From: an uncultured Eubacteriales bacterium
Lineage (GTDB): Bacteria; Bacillota; Clostridia; Peptostreptococcales; Anaerovoracaceae
Assembly (NCBI GenBank): GCA_900542245.1
Contig: UQMQ01000030.1
Coordinates: 1-19,712, forward strand
Reading direction: 5' to 3'
Length of the DNA: 19,712 bases
Positions 8,397 through 16,835 of the stretch are shown one piece after another. The notes below the pieces were generated by a model. It saw nothing but the letters and a program-made list of their open reading frames with translations. It searched no databases and was not told the DNA's origin. The position numbers were made by a program, and so were the translations under genes. Positions within the stretch are counted from its first letter, which is position 1. Each line of letters begins with the position of its first letter.

Positions 8397-8520
8397 GACA
8401 AAAGCGCACTTAACGAAACCTGCGATTTCTATGTGCATATGGCGCGCATCCGTAAGCGCCGCGCTGCAAGGTGCTTTTGTCGTAATTCCGGAAATATCGC
8501 ACAGCGGTATTTCCTACATA
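8397..8520 (+). repeat. Dispersed structured intergenic repeat, copy 2
   Basis: The core (8397-8481) has the same terminal inverted repeat as copy 1 (GACAAAAG at 8397-8404, CTTTTGTC at 8474-8481) and shared internal blocks TAACGAAA, ATTTCTATGTGCA, AGCGCCGC and CAAGGTGC. The central hairpin (8441-8460) keeps GGCGC/GCGCC but has two mismatches relative to copy 1. Beyond the core it has an extra perfect hairpin (GGAAATATCGC at 8490-8500 with GCGGTATTTCC at 8504-8514, one G-U) that copy 1 lacks, then the shared CTACATA (8514-8520). It lies between the activase stop and its terminator, so it is probably in that transcript's 3' UTR. Confidence 0.75.
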
Positions 8521-8531
8521 CGTAAAGAGAG

Positions 8532-8566
8532 AGGACCTCAATACAAGTATCAGAGGTCCTTTTTTT
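8532..8566 (+). terminator. Rho-independent terminator after the activase gene
   Basis: A perfect 8 bp stem, AGGACCTC (8532-8539) with GAGGTCCT (8553-8560), followed by a run of seven T (8560-8566). This separates the activase transcript, including repeat copy 2, from the plsX operon. Confidence 0.88.
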
Positions 8567-8588
8567 GCATAAAATCCATGTGATTTTC

Positions 8589-8617
8589 TTGGCTTTTTCA
8601 CTGATTTGTGATATAGT
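8589..8617 (+). promoter_or_regulatory. Promoter of the plsX-miaB operon
   Basis: -35 TTGGCT (8589-8594), a 17 bp spacer and -10 TATAGT (8612-8617), preceded by the extended -10 dinucleotide TG at 8609-8610. The predicted start is near 8624, with a leader of about 86 nt to the plsX ATG. I see no obvious FapR-type operator. Confidence 0.7.
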
Positions 8618-8642
8618 TTAATATGTATGAGTATACGTAAGT

Positions 8643-8658
8643 ATCCTTGTAAAAGGAT
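8643..8658 (+). promoter_or_regulatory. Small leader hairpin upstream of plsX
   Basis: ATCCTT (8643-8648) and AAGGAT (8653-8658) form a perfect 6 bp stem with a GTAA loop in the plsX 5' leader. No T-tract follows, so it is not a terminator. It could stabilise the mRNA or bind a protein. Confidence 0.3.
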
Positions 8659-8709
8659 GAAGCAGCATAGATCATTTGCAACCCTTTGGGAGTCGAGGAG
8701 GACAAGAAG

Positions 8710-9726
8710 ATGAGAATGATACTGGATGGTATGGGCGGCGATCACGCGCCGGCAAGTGTTGTGGAAGGTGCGATCCTTGCCATGAAAGAGATGGAGCACG
8801 AAATCGTCATTGTCGGTCAGCAGGAGCTGATCGAGGCAGAATTAAAAAAACATAAATATGATCATCAGCGGCTGTCGGTGGTGGACGCCAGAGACGTCAT
8901 CACCAACGATGATGCGCCGGTGCGGGCGGTGCGCACGAAAAAGGATTCGTCTATCGTGCGCGGCATCAATATGGTCAAGGAAGGAGAGGGAGATATCTTT
9001 ATCTCCGCAGGCAGCACCGGTGCGCTGCTCTGCGGCGGGCTGTTCATTCTCGGCAGGATCCGCGGCGTGGACAGACCGGCGCTGGCCTCCATCTATCCAA
9101 TCGTCGGCGGTCAGGCGTCGCTTCTCGTCGATGCCGGAGCCAATACGGAGTGCAAGCCGGCGAACCTGTTGGAATTTGCTGTGATGGGCAGCATCTATAT
9201 GGAAAAGGTCATCGGCAGGAGGTGCCCGCGCATTGGACTGGTCAATGTCGGCGAAGAGTCTAAGAAAGGTTCAGCCCTGACCAAGGTGACCTACGAGATG
9301 CTCACAGAGAGCGATCTGAACTTTGTCGGCAATGTCGAGGCGCGCGAGGTGCCGAAGGGCGCCTGCGATGTCATCGTGACCGATGGCTTTACGGGCAATG
9401 TTATTCTCAAGTTGACGGAGGGACTGGCATGGAATATCCTGCAGGTCATCAAGAGAAAATTCACAGAGGGCATCAAGGCCAAGATGGGGGCAGCACTTCT
9501 GATCGATAAGCTCAGCGGACTCAAAAAGGAGTTTGACTATTCGGAATACGGCGGTGCACCGATTCTGGGCATTAAGGGACCGGTCGTTAAAATGCACGGC
9601 TCCTCCAGCGCCAACGCCGTCAAGAATACAATTCTGAAGGGAATCCCGTATGTGACGGAGAACGTGGTGCAGACCATTGAGCTTTCCGTTTTGGAGATCG
9701 AGGAGAGCACATTCAGTGAAGATTAG
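8710..9726 (+). CDS. plsX: Phosphate acyltransferase PlsX
   Basis: PlsX converts acyl-ACP to acyl-phosphate, the donor used by PlsY in phosphatidic acid synthesis; it is a soluble, membrane-associated enzyme. The N-terminus MRMILDGMGGDHAP is diagnostic, followed by SAGSTGALL and GANTECKP motifs; 338 residues fits the family. A TTG at 8686 is in frame, but ATG 8710 follows GAGGAGG at ideal spacing and begins exactly at the family start. It is the first gene of the operon. The last 11 bases overlap rnc. The partner enzymes plsY and gpsA lie about 6.5-8 kb downstream in the same apparent operon. The usual clostridial neighbours rpmF, fabH and acpP are not adjacent in this window. Confidence 0.96.
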   Translation: MRMILDGMGGDHAPASVVEGAILAMKEMEHEIVIVGQQELIEAELKKHKYDHQRLSVVDARDVITNDDAPVRAVRTKKDSSIVRGINMVKEGEGDIFISAGSTGALLCGGLFILGRIRGVDRPALASIYPIVGGQASLLVDAGANTECKPANLLEFAVMGSIYMEKVIGRRCPRIGLVNVGEESKKGSALTKVTYEMLTESDLNFVGNVEAREVPKGACDVIVTDGFTGNVILKLTEGLAWNILQVIKRKFTEGIKAKMGAALLIDKLSGLKKEFDYSEYGGAPILGIKGPVVKMHGSSSANAVKNTILKGIPYVTENVVQTIELSVLEIEESTFSED

Positions 9727-10408
9727 GGAATTTGAGCAGAAGATTGGATACCAATTCCAAAACAGAGATTATTTGGAGACTGCGCTGACGCACAGCTCAT
9801 TTAACAGAGAAAAAAATACCAAGCATCAGGATAACGAGAGACTGGAATTCCTCGGAGACGCTTTTTTCGATGCTGTCATCAGCGTGGAGCTGTTCGCGCG
9901 CATGCAGCATGTGACGGAAGGCAAGCTGACTAAGACGCGGGCTTTGATCGTCTGCGAAAGCACGCTGGCAAAGATCGCGCGCGGCTACGACCTGGGCAGC
10001 TATCTGAAGCTTGGGCACGGTGAGGATACCGGGGGCGGCAGACACAAGGATTCGATCCTGGCAGACAGCATGGAGGCGGTCATCGGCGCGATGTATCTGG
10101 ACGGCGGCTACGAAGCGATGCAGCAGTTCGTGAAGCGATCGTTTTCTAAGATGATCGATCAGGCCATCGCCGGGAAGCTTTTCTCGGATTATAAGTCGGA
10201 GGTGCAGGAGATCCTGCAGGGCCGGGGCAGACCGGTGACGATTGCTTACGAGATCGACAAGGAAGAGGGTCCGGCGCACGACAAGACCTTCTATGTGCAT
10301 CTTTCCTGTAACGGCAAGGTGATGGGAAAGGGCAGCGGAAAAAGCAAGAAAGAGGCAGAGCAGAACGCGGCAAAACAGGCGCTGGAGATGCTCGAGAGGA
10401 GAGAATAG
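9716..10408 (+). CDS. rnc: Ribonuclease III
   Basis: RNase III is an endonuclease that cleaves double-stranded RNA in rRNA precursors and sense-antisense duplexes. The 230-residue chain has the catalytic signature NERLEFLGD (residues 40-48, E44 and D48) and the second metal-binding pair D117/E120 in DSMEAVIGA, then a dsRNA-binding domain from about residue 155 ending GSGKSKKEAEQNAAKQAL. The GTG at 9716 is chosen because AGGAGA lies 9 bases upstream and the family begins here; an upstream in-frame start would lie deep inside plsX. It overlaps plsX by 11 bases, implying translational coupling. It could also process the toxin-antitoxin RNA duplex at the far right, as RNase III does in some type I systems (inference). 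Confidence 0.96.
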   Translation: MKIREFEQKIGYQFQNRDYLETALTHSSFNREKNTKHQDNERLEFLGDAFFDAVISVELFARMQHVTEGKLTKTRALIVCESTLAKIARGYDLGSYLKLGHGEDTGGGRHKDSILADSMEAVIGAMYLDGGYEAMQQFVKRSFSKMIDQAIAGKLFSDYKSEVQEILQGRGRPVTIAYEIDKEEGPAHDKTFYVHLSCNGKVMGKGSGKSKKEAEQNAAKQALEMLERRE

Positions 10409-10414
10409 AGGCAT

Positions 10415-13400
10415 ATGTATTTTAAGCGTATAGAAATGCATGGATTCAAGTCGTTTGCGGAACCGGTCGTGATCGATTTCCACGAGGGCGTGACTTGTAT
10501 CGTCGGTCCGAACGGCAGCGGCAAGAGCAATATCAGTGATGCGATCCGCTGGGTACTCGGAGAGCAGAGTCCCAAAATGCTGCGCGGCGGCAAGATGGAG
10601 GAGGTCATCTTCGCGGGTACGGCAAGCCGTAAGTCGCGCGGCATGGCAGAGGTGACGCTGGTCATCGACAATGCTGCCGGTATTCTCGATATCGATTATA
10701 ACGAGGTCGCGATCACCAGACGCATGTACCGCTCCGGGGAAAGTGAATATCTGATCAATAACAATCAGTGCAGACTGCGCGATATTAAAGAACTGATCAT
10801 GGATACCGGTATCGGTGTCGACGGATATTCCATCATCGGGCAGGGCAAGATCGCGGAGATTGTCAGCAATAAGCCGGAGAGCCGAAGAGAGATCTTTGAA
10901 GAGGCTGCCGGCGTTGTCATGTATAAGAGCAAAAAAAACGAGGCGGAGCGGAAGCTGGAGAGCACCAACGCAAATCTGGAACGAGTCAACGATATCGTCA
11001 GCGAGATCGAAGGGCGTATCGACGGGCTGCGTGAGGACAGCGCCAAGGCCAAGGAGTATCTGACGCTGCGCGAACGCTATCAGGAGCTGGAGATCAATCT
11101 GACCTTAAAGAATGTCGAACGGCTCGAAACTGCCAACGAAACCTTACGCGGCGATGTGCAGGAGATGGTCACTGCCATCAACGATCTAGGCGCGCGCAGG
11201 CAGACGCTGGAGACTGAGATCAGCACAGAGCGTCAAAAAAATGAACGGCTGGAGCAGCTCGGAAATGAATCACACAATGCGCTGATCGCCAAGATCGAAG
11301 AACTGAATCAGCTGACCAACAAAACCCAGCTGGATCGTGAGCGTCTGCACGCGATGGAGCGTGATGCGGCGCGCATTACCGACGAGATCACTGATTTTGA
11401 AAACAGACTTGAGACCGAGCATGCCGGAGAGGCAGAGCTTGCACAAAAGCAGGAGCAGATCCGTGCGCAGCTTGCGCAGGCAGAGGACCTGCTGCAGGAA
11501 AAGATTCAGGCATATAACGAAATTACGGCGCAGGTGCTGGCATGTTCCGAGCAGATCGAAGAGGAACGAAACGAGATGTTTGCGCTGCACAGCCGCGCTG
11601 CTTCCAAAAAAAGCGAAGCGGGCAGCATGGAGAGCTACCGCAGTTCCCTGCAAAAGCGCAAGGCGCAGCTTTTGACAGAGGGTGAAGAATTAGAGCAGAA
11701 CACGCGTGCTTATCAGGCAGACCGTCAAAAAGACCTGACAGATCAGGAAGCTGCCGCTGCGCGGCTGCAGGAGATTAGCGCTGATATGCAAACGTGCAGA
11801 CAGGAACGTGCCGCACTGCTGCAGGAAATTTCTGAAACCTCCAAACAGCTGGATGATATGCGGATTCGTGTCAGCCAGCTTACGGCACGCAAAAAGACCA
11901 TCGAGGAGATGGAGCACAATTATGAAGGCTATAACGGCGCCGTACGCTATATCATGAAGGCAGCGCCGGCAGGCATCGAAGGCGTTGTCGGCGACCTGAT
12001 GAAGGCGCCGGCCGGTTATGAGACTGCGTTGGAGACCGCGCTCGGCGGCACGATGCAGAACATCGTCTGCCGCAAAGACGCGCACGCAAAAGAGGCGATC
12101 CGCATGCTCAAAACGAACAAAGCCGGTCGTCTGACTTTCCTGCCGATGGAATCCGTCAAGGGCAGCGCAGCCTCTGTGCCTACCGGCGTCCGGCAGCATG
12201 CAGGTTATCTGGGTATCGGCGCGGAGCTTGCGGTGTACGCGCCGCAGTATCAGGGCGTGTTCACCTACCTTTTAGGCAGAGTTGCCATCGTTGACAATAT
12301 GGACAGTGCCATCGCCTTGTCGAAGATCGCCGGCAGCGGTCTTCGTTTTGTGACACTGGACGGAGAAGTCATCAACGCGGGCGGTGCGATCACCGGCGGC
12401 AGATACAAAAATGCTTCGGCGAATCTGCTTGCCAGAAAGAGTGAGATTGATGCGCTGGCAGCGCAGATCGAGGCGCTGCAGCAGAGCTACCGAAAGGGCG
12501 TACAGCAAAATCAGCAAAGACAAGCCCGGCAGGAGGAAATCTCCCGCAGCCTGCAGCAGATGGAAAACGAACGCAGAGAGAAGGAGCTGGAGCTTTCCGC
12601 GTTGGAGGCAAAAATCTCTGCAAGGCAGCAGAGCTTTCGCGATGTCGAGCAGGCAAGAACCAAACGTGAGAACGAGCTGGATTCCATCGAGCGCGATTTT
12701 ACCAATATGGACAGTATGATCGCCGCGATCCTGCAGGAGGCGGCACAGGCGGAAACCGGTCATGCAGAGCTGGAGGCAAAGCTTACACAGCGTATGCAGC
12801 AGGCGGAGGCACTCAAAGCCAAAGCTGATGCTGCCAGCGAGGAAATCACCGGCGCCAGAATCGCCAAGCAGGATCAGGAGAATCAGTTCAGCGCCGGAGA
12901 AGAGCTGCTGCGCAGGGTACATGGGGCGGCGGAGGATCTGCAGCGGCAGATCGCGGCACGCCGGACGCAGCTTGCCGATATGGAAAAGGAGAAGCATGCG
13001 ATCCTGTTCCGCAATGATAACAGTGAGGAATTATTCCAAAAGTGCAGCAGCGAAAAGGCAGAGCTGGAGGATTACATTGCGCGACTGACCACAGAGCGTA
13101 CGGCTCTGACGACCGCCTTAAATGCGAAAACCGATGAGCAGGCCGCGATGGGCGAGAAGCTGAATGCCTATCAGGACCAAAAATATCAGCAGGAGATTCG
13201 GCTTGCAAAAAATGAGACGCAGCTGGAGACACTAAAAGAGAAGCTCTGGGACGAATTTGAAATTTCTTATGCGCAGGCTTTGACCTTCAAAAAAGAAGAT
13301 TTCGTCATGGGTACCGCGACAAAAGAGAGCCGCGAAGTTAAGAATCGGATGCGTGAGCTGGGTGACGTCAATGTCGGCGCCATCAAGGAATATGAACAGG

Positions 13401-13963
13401 TCAGCGAGCGTTACAGTTTCCTGACGGAGCAGCGGGCGGATATCTTAGAAGCCATGCAGGAGCTGCAGTCGATCATTGCAGACATGGACAAGACCATACG
13501 CATCAAGTTTAAAGAGAATTTCGATCAGATCGTCCTGCATTTTGAAGAGATCTTCAAGGAACTGTTCGGCGGCGGTCAGGCGGAGCTGCGGCTCGACGAC
13601 GAAAATAATCCGCTGGAGGCAGGTATTGAGATCGTTGCGCAGCCGCCGGGCAAGAAGCTGCAGAATATCAATCTGATGTCGGGCGGCGAAAAGACGATGA
13701 CAGCGATCGCACTGATGTTTGCGGTACTCAAGACCAAACCGACGCCGTTCTGCATTCTCGATGAGGTCGAGGCGGCGCTCGATGACGCGAATATCGACCG
13801 TTTCGCGAACTATCTGAAGAATTTCCATGAGATCCAGTTCGCTGTTGTTACGCACCAGAAGGTAACGATGGAGCATGCAGATGTATTGTACGGTGTAACG
13901 ATGCCGGAGCAGGGGATCTCCAAAGTGATCTCGCTTCGTCTGGGCGATGATTTTGATTTGTAA
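10415..13963 (+). CDS. smc: Chromosome partition protein SMC
   Basis: SMC is the condensin ATPase that, with ScpA and ScpB, organises and segregates the chromosome. Its 1182 residues match the family. The N-terminal ATPase half has GPNGSGKSN at about 32-40, and QGKIAEIVSNKP follows at about 143. Two long Glu/Gln/Arg/Lys-rich coiled coils (about 165-500 and 670-1020) flank a hinge (about 508-665; GVVGDLMKAPAGYETALETA, then GGAITGG). The C-terminal half has the ABC signature LMSGGEKTM at about 1086 and Walker B CILDEVEAALDDAN at about 1112. ATG 10415 lies six bases after the rnc stop, with an AGAGG-like site upstream. The conserved order rnc-smc-ftsY supports the call. All key motifs are intact. 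Confidence 0.97.
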   Translation: MYFKRIEMHGFKSFAEPVVIDFHEGVTCIVGPNGSGKSNISDAIRWVLGEQSPKMLRGGKMEEVIFAGTASRKSRGMAEVTLVIDNAAGILDIDYNEVAITRRMYRSGESEYLINNNQCRLRDIKELIMDTGIGVDGYSIIGQGKIAEIVSNKPESRREIFEEAAGVVMYKSKKNEAERKLESTNANLERVNDIVSEIEGRIDGLREDSAKAKEYLTLRERYQELEINLTLKNVERLETANETLRGDVQEMVTAINDLGARRQTLETEISTERQKNERLEQLGNESHNALIAKIEELNQLTNKTQLDRERLHAMERDAARITDEITDFENRLETEHAGEAELAQKQEQIRAQLAQAEDLLQEKIQAYNEITAQVLACSEQIEEERNEMFALHSRAASKKSEAGSMESYRSSLQKRKAQLLTEGEELEQNTRAYQADRQKDLTDQEAAAARLQEISADMQTCRQERAALLQEISETSKQLDDMRIRVSQLTARKKTIEEMEHNYEGYNGAVRYIMKAAPAGIEGVVGDLMKAPAGYETALETALGGTMQNIVCRKDAHAKEAIRMLKTNKAGRLTFLPMESVKGSAASVPTGVRQHAGYLGIGAELAVYAPQYQGVFTYLLGRVAIVDNMDSAIALSKIAGSGLRFVTLDGEVINAGGAITGGRYKNASANLLARKSEIDALAAQIEALQQSYRKGVQQNQQRQARQEEISRSLQQMENERREKELELSALEAKISARQQSFRDVEQARTKRENELDSIERDFTNMDSMIAAILQEAAQAETGHAELEAKLTQRMQQAEALKAKADAASEEITGARIAKQDQENQFSAGEELLRRVHGAAEDLQRQIAARRTQLADMEKEKHAILFRNDNSEELFQKCSSEKAELEDYIARLTTERTALTTALNAKTDEQAAMGEKLNAYQDQKYQQEIRLAKNETQLETLKEKLWDEFEISYAQALTFKKEDFVMGTATKESREVKNRMRELGDVNVGAIKEYEQVSERYSFLTEQRADILEAMQELQSIIADMDKTIRIKFKENFDQIVLHFEEIFKELFGGGQAELRLDDENNPLEAGIEIVAQPPGKKLQNINLMSGGEKTMTAIALMFAVLKTKPTPFCILDEVEAALDDANIDRFANYLKNFHEIQFAVVTHQKVTMEHADVLYGVTMPEQGISKVISLRLGDDFDL

Positions 13964-13981
13964 ACAAAAGAGGGGGATAAG

Positions 13982-14881
13982 ATGTCATTATTGAAAGAAA
14001 AAAAATCGTTCTTCGGCAGACTTTCCGAAAGAATTACCGATACCATCATGCTGCGCGGGCAGGTGGATGAAGATATGATGGACGAGCTGGAGGAAGTGCT
14101 GATCACTTCTGATATCGGCATGGACACGACCATGAAGATCATGGAGCAGCTCCGGGATGCTGTCAAAAAAGAGCATCTCTCGCAGTCCGAAGAAGTGACA
14201 AAGGCGCTGCAGCGCATTATGACGACGGTCGTAGATAAAGGAGAGGCGCAGAAGCTCTGCGAGGAAACACCACTGGTGATTCTGATGATCGGCATCAACG
14301 GCGGCGGCAAGACCACGTCCATCGGTAAGCTGGCGCACAAGCTGAAACAAGAGGGCAAAACCATTATGCTGGCGGCAGCGGATACTTTCCGCGCGGCGGC
14401 AGCGGAGCAGCTTGTGATCTGGGGAGAGCGCAACGGCGTCAATGTCATCAGACACCAGGAGGGCGCGGACCCGTCCGCTGTTATCTTTGACGCGATCCAG
14501 TCAGCCAAAGCCAAAAACATCGACGTACTGATCTGCGATACAGCAGGCAGATTGCAGAATAAGAAGAATCTGATGAATGAACTGGAAAAAATGAATAAGG
14601 TCATCACCAGAGAATATCCGGAGGCCCGGCGCGAGACTTTGCTGGTGCTGGATGCGACGACCGGCAAGAACGCGGTATCGCAGGCGCAGGAGTTCAGTCA
14701 GGTTGCGGATATCACCGGCATTGTACTGACTAAGCTGGATGGTACAGCCAAGGGCGGTATTGCGGTAACGATTGCGGATGCGTTCGACATGCCGATCAAG
14801 TTTATCGGCATCGGCGAAGGCATCGATGACCTTGCGGCGTTCGATCCGGAGCAGTTTATAGGAGGAATTTTCAATGAGTAA
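13982..14881 (+). CDS. ftsY: Signal recognition particle receptor FtsY
   Basis: FtsY is the membrane-associated SRP GTPase that receives ribosome-nascent chain-SRP complexes. The 299-residue protein is essentially the NG domain, with no long acidic A domain, as is usual in Firmicutes. The N domain covers about 1-90. The GTPase part carries GINGGGKTT (G1), a DTFRAAAAEQL stretch, DTAGRLQNKKNLMNEL (G3) and TKLDGTAKGG (G4), with GIGEGIDDLAAFDPEQFI at the C-terminus. ATG 13982 follows GAGGGGGA. It starts 18 bases after smc, and its last 8 bases overlap der, whose ribosome binding site lies inside ftsY. Confidence 0.97.
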   Translation: MSLLKEKKSFFGRLSERITDTIMLRGQVDEDMMDELEEVLITSDIGMDTTMKIMEQLRDAVKKEHLSQSEEVTKALQRIMTTVVDKGEAQKLCEETPLVILMIGINGGGKTTSIGKLAHKLKQEGKTIMLAAADTFRAAAAEQLVIWGERNGVNVIRHQEGADPSAVIFDAIQSAKAKNIDVLICDTAGRLQNKKNLMNELEKMNKVITREYPEARRETLLVLDATTGKNAVSQAQEFSQVADITGIVLTKLDGTAKGGIAVTIADAFDMPIKFIGIGEGIDDLAAFDPEQFIGGIFNE

Positions 14882-16199
14882 ACCGATCGTAGCGATCGTA
14901 GGCAGACCGAATGTCGGCAAGTCTACATTCTTTAACAAGATCATCGGCAAACGCATTTCCATCGTAGAAGATACACCGGGCGTAACGCGCGACAGGATTT
15001 ATGCGGAAGCGGAGTGGAACAGCGTGCATTTTGCGCTGATCGATACCGGCGGCATTGAACCGTCCAGTGCGGACGTGATCCTGTCACAGATGCGCGAGCA
15101 GGCGCAGATCGCGATGGATATGGCGGATGTCATTCTCTTCATCGTCGATGGCAAGGACGGTTTGACCCATGCAGACAGGGAAGTGGCTGCCATGCTGATG
15201 CGCACAGGTAAGAAGGTCATTTTGGTGGTCAACAAGATCGATGCGCCGTGGAAGCTGCCGGATGATTTTTATGATTTCTATGAGCTGGGACTGGGAGAAC
15301 CGATCCCGATCTCCGCGGCGAACATGCTGAATTTCGGCGATGTGTTGGATGAGATCGTAGCGAGTTTTCCGGACGATCTCTATGACGATGATGAGGATGT
15401 GACAAGGATTGCGGTCATTGGCAAACCGAATGTCGGCAAGTCATCACTGATCAACTGCCTGCTCGGCGAAAACCGCGTCATCGTTTCACCGATTGCGGGA
15501 ACCACCAGGGATTCCATCGACACGCCATTCGAAAAAAACGGCAAAAAATATATTCTGATCGATACCGCAGGCATTCGCCGTAAGTCCAAGGTCAATGAGG
15601 ATATCGAACGATACAGCGTGATCCGGGCAATCGCGGCGATCGAGCGCTGCGATGTCTGTTTGATGATGATCGACGCTGCAGAGGGTCTGACAGATCAGGA
15701 CAAGAAGATTGCGGGCGTGGCGCACGAAGCCGGCAAGGGCATCGTGGTCGTTGTCAACAAGTGGGATCTCATTCAAAAGGAAACCAATACCATGCGTGAC
15801 TTTAAACGGCTGATCGAGGCGGATATGCAGTTCATGTCCTATGCGCCGTCTGTCTTTATTTCGGTCAAGGAGAAGCAGAGGGTCAATCAAGTCATTGAAA
15901 TGGCAGAATATGTATCCGAAAAACGCGCATTACGCGTACCGACAGGTCAGCTCAACAGCTTGATCCAGGATGCGATTCTGATGAAACAGCCGCCATCGGA
16001 CAAGGGCAGACGATTAAAGATTTACTACGTCACGCAAGTCGGTGTCAAACCGCCGCTGTTCAGCTTCCAGATCAACCGCAGAGAATTGATGCATTTTTCC
16101 TACGCAAGATATTTGGAAAACAAAATCAGAGAGGGCTTCGGCTTTGAGGGTACCTCTATCAAATTCGTATTCAGAGAAAAGGGAGAGTCGGTAGAATAA
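14874..16199 (+). CDS. der: Ribosome assembly GTPase Der (EngA)
   Basis: Der is an essential GTPase with two tandem G domains that acts in 50S subunit maturation. At 441 residues, G domain 1 has GRPNVGKS (10-17), DTPG and VNKID; G domain 2 has GKPNVGKSS (183-191), DTAGIRRKSKV and VNKWD. The C-terminal KH-like domain runs from about 350 to the end. ATG 14874 is preceded by GGAGGA within the end of ftsY, with an 8 base overlap. Its TAA overlaps the plsY ATG by one base (TAATG). The acidic linker DDDEDV between the two G domains is normal for the family. Confidence 0.97.
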   Translation: MSKPIVAIVGRPNVGKSTFFNKIIGKRISIVEDTPGVTRDRIYAEAEWNSVHFALIDTGGIEPSSADVILSQMREQAQIAMDMADVILFIVDGKDGLTHADREVAAMLMRTGKKVILVVNKIDAPWKLPDDFYDFYELGLGEPIPISAANMLNFGDVLDEIVASFPDDLYDDDEDVTRIAVIGKPNVGKSSLINCLLGENRVIVSPIAGTTRDSIDTPFEKNGKKYILIDTAGIRRKSKVNEDIERYSVIRAIAAIERCDVCLMMIDAAEGLTDQDKKIAGVAHEAGKGIVVVVNKWDLIQKETNTMRDFKRLIEADMQFMSYAPSVFISVKEKQRVNQVIEMAEYVSEKRALRVPTGQLNSLIQDAILMKQPPSDKGRRLKIYYVTQVGVKPPLFSFQINRRELMHFSYARYLENKIREGFGFEGTSIKFVFREKGESVE

Positions 16200-16804
16200 T
16201 GCAATGGGATTTATACGATGTGCTCATGATTTTGGCAGCATATCTCATCGGAAACATTTCTCCGGCAATCATTCTGGGGAAAATCAGCGGTGTCGACATT
16301 AAAAAAGAAGGCAGCGGCAATGCGGGCACTACCAATGTCCTGCGCGTGCTCGGCAAAAAAGCGGCGCTCATCACCCTGATCGTGGACATCTCCAAAGGAT
16401 TTCTGGCGGTGCGCCTTGGCATGCTCCTGGGCTATGAGACAGGCGCAATCTGCGCAGTGGCTGTCTTCTGCGGGCATATCTGGCCATGCTTTTACCGCTT
16501 CAAGGGCGGCAAGGGGGTCGCGACCGCGTTCGGTGCGCTGCTTTCAATCAACTGGATGCTGGGACTTGCGGCGCTGGCTATTGTGGCAATCGGACTTTTG
16601 GCAAGCAAACGGATGTCTGTCGGCTCGCTGCTCGGTGCGATCACTTTCCCACTCGTCTGCTATTATTTAGAGCCGGAATTTCTCTACGAAGGCTCGCTGA
16701 TGGCGCTGATTATTCTGATCAAGCACAGAACGAATATCGGCAGACTGCTGCGGGGAGAAGAACCGCCGATGGGCATTTTTAAGGGCAAGGAAGATAAAAA
16801 ATAG
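16199..16804 (+). CDS. plsY: Acyl-phosphate glycerol-3-phosphate acyltransferase PlsY
   Basis: PlsY is the membrane enzyme that transfers the acyl group from acyl-phosphate (made by PlsX) to sn-glycerol-3-phosphate, giving lysophosphatidic acid. The 201 residues contain several hydrophobic helices and the three family motifs: GSGNAGTTNVLRVLGKKAA (about 38-56), FKGGKGVAT (about 101-109) and a C-terminal HRTNIGRLLRGEE (about 181-193). The ATG is fused to the der stop (TAATG) with GGGAGAG upstream, so translation is probably coupled. It is followed 31 bases later by gpsA, which makes its acceptor substrate. Confidence 0.96.
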   Translation: MQWDLYDVLMILAAYLIGNISPAIILGKISGVDIKKEGSGNAGTTNVLRVLGKKAALITLIVDISKGFLAVRLGMLLGYETGAICAVAVFCGHIWPCFYRFKGGKGVATAFGALLSINWMLGLAALAIVAIGLLASKRMSVGSLLGAITFPLVCYYLEPEFLYEGSLMALIILIKHRTNIGRLLRGEEPPMGIFKGKEDKK

Positions 16805-16835
16805 ATGCAATCCATGCGGGGAAACGGAGAAAAAA

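Noticed and set aside
8643..8658. plsX leader hairpin as a FapR operator or attenuator
   Set aside because: It lacks the FapR-type palindrome and is not followed by a T-tract. It is kept only as a small hairpin of unknown role.
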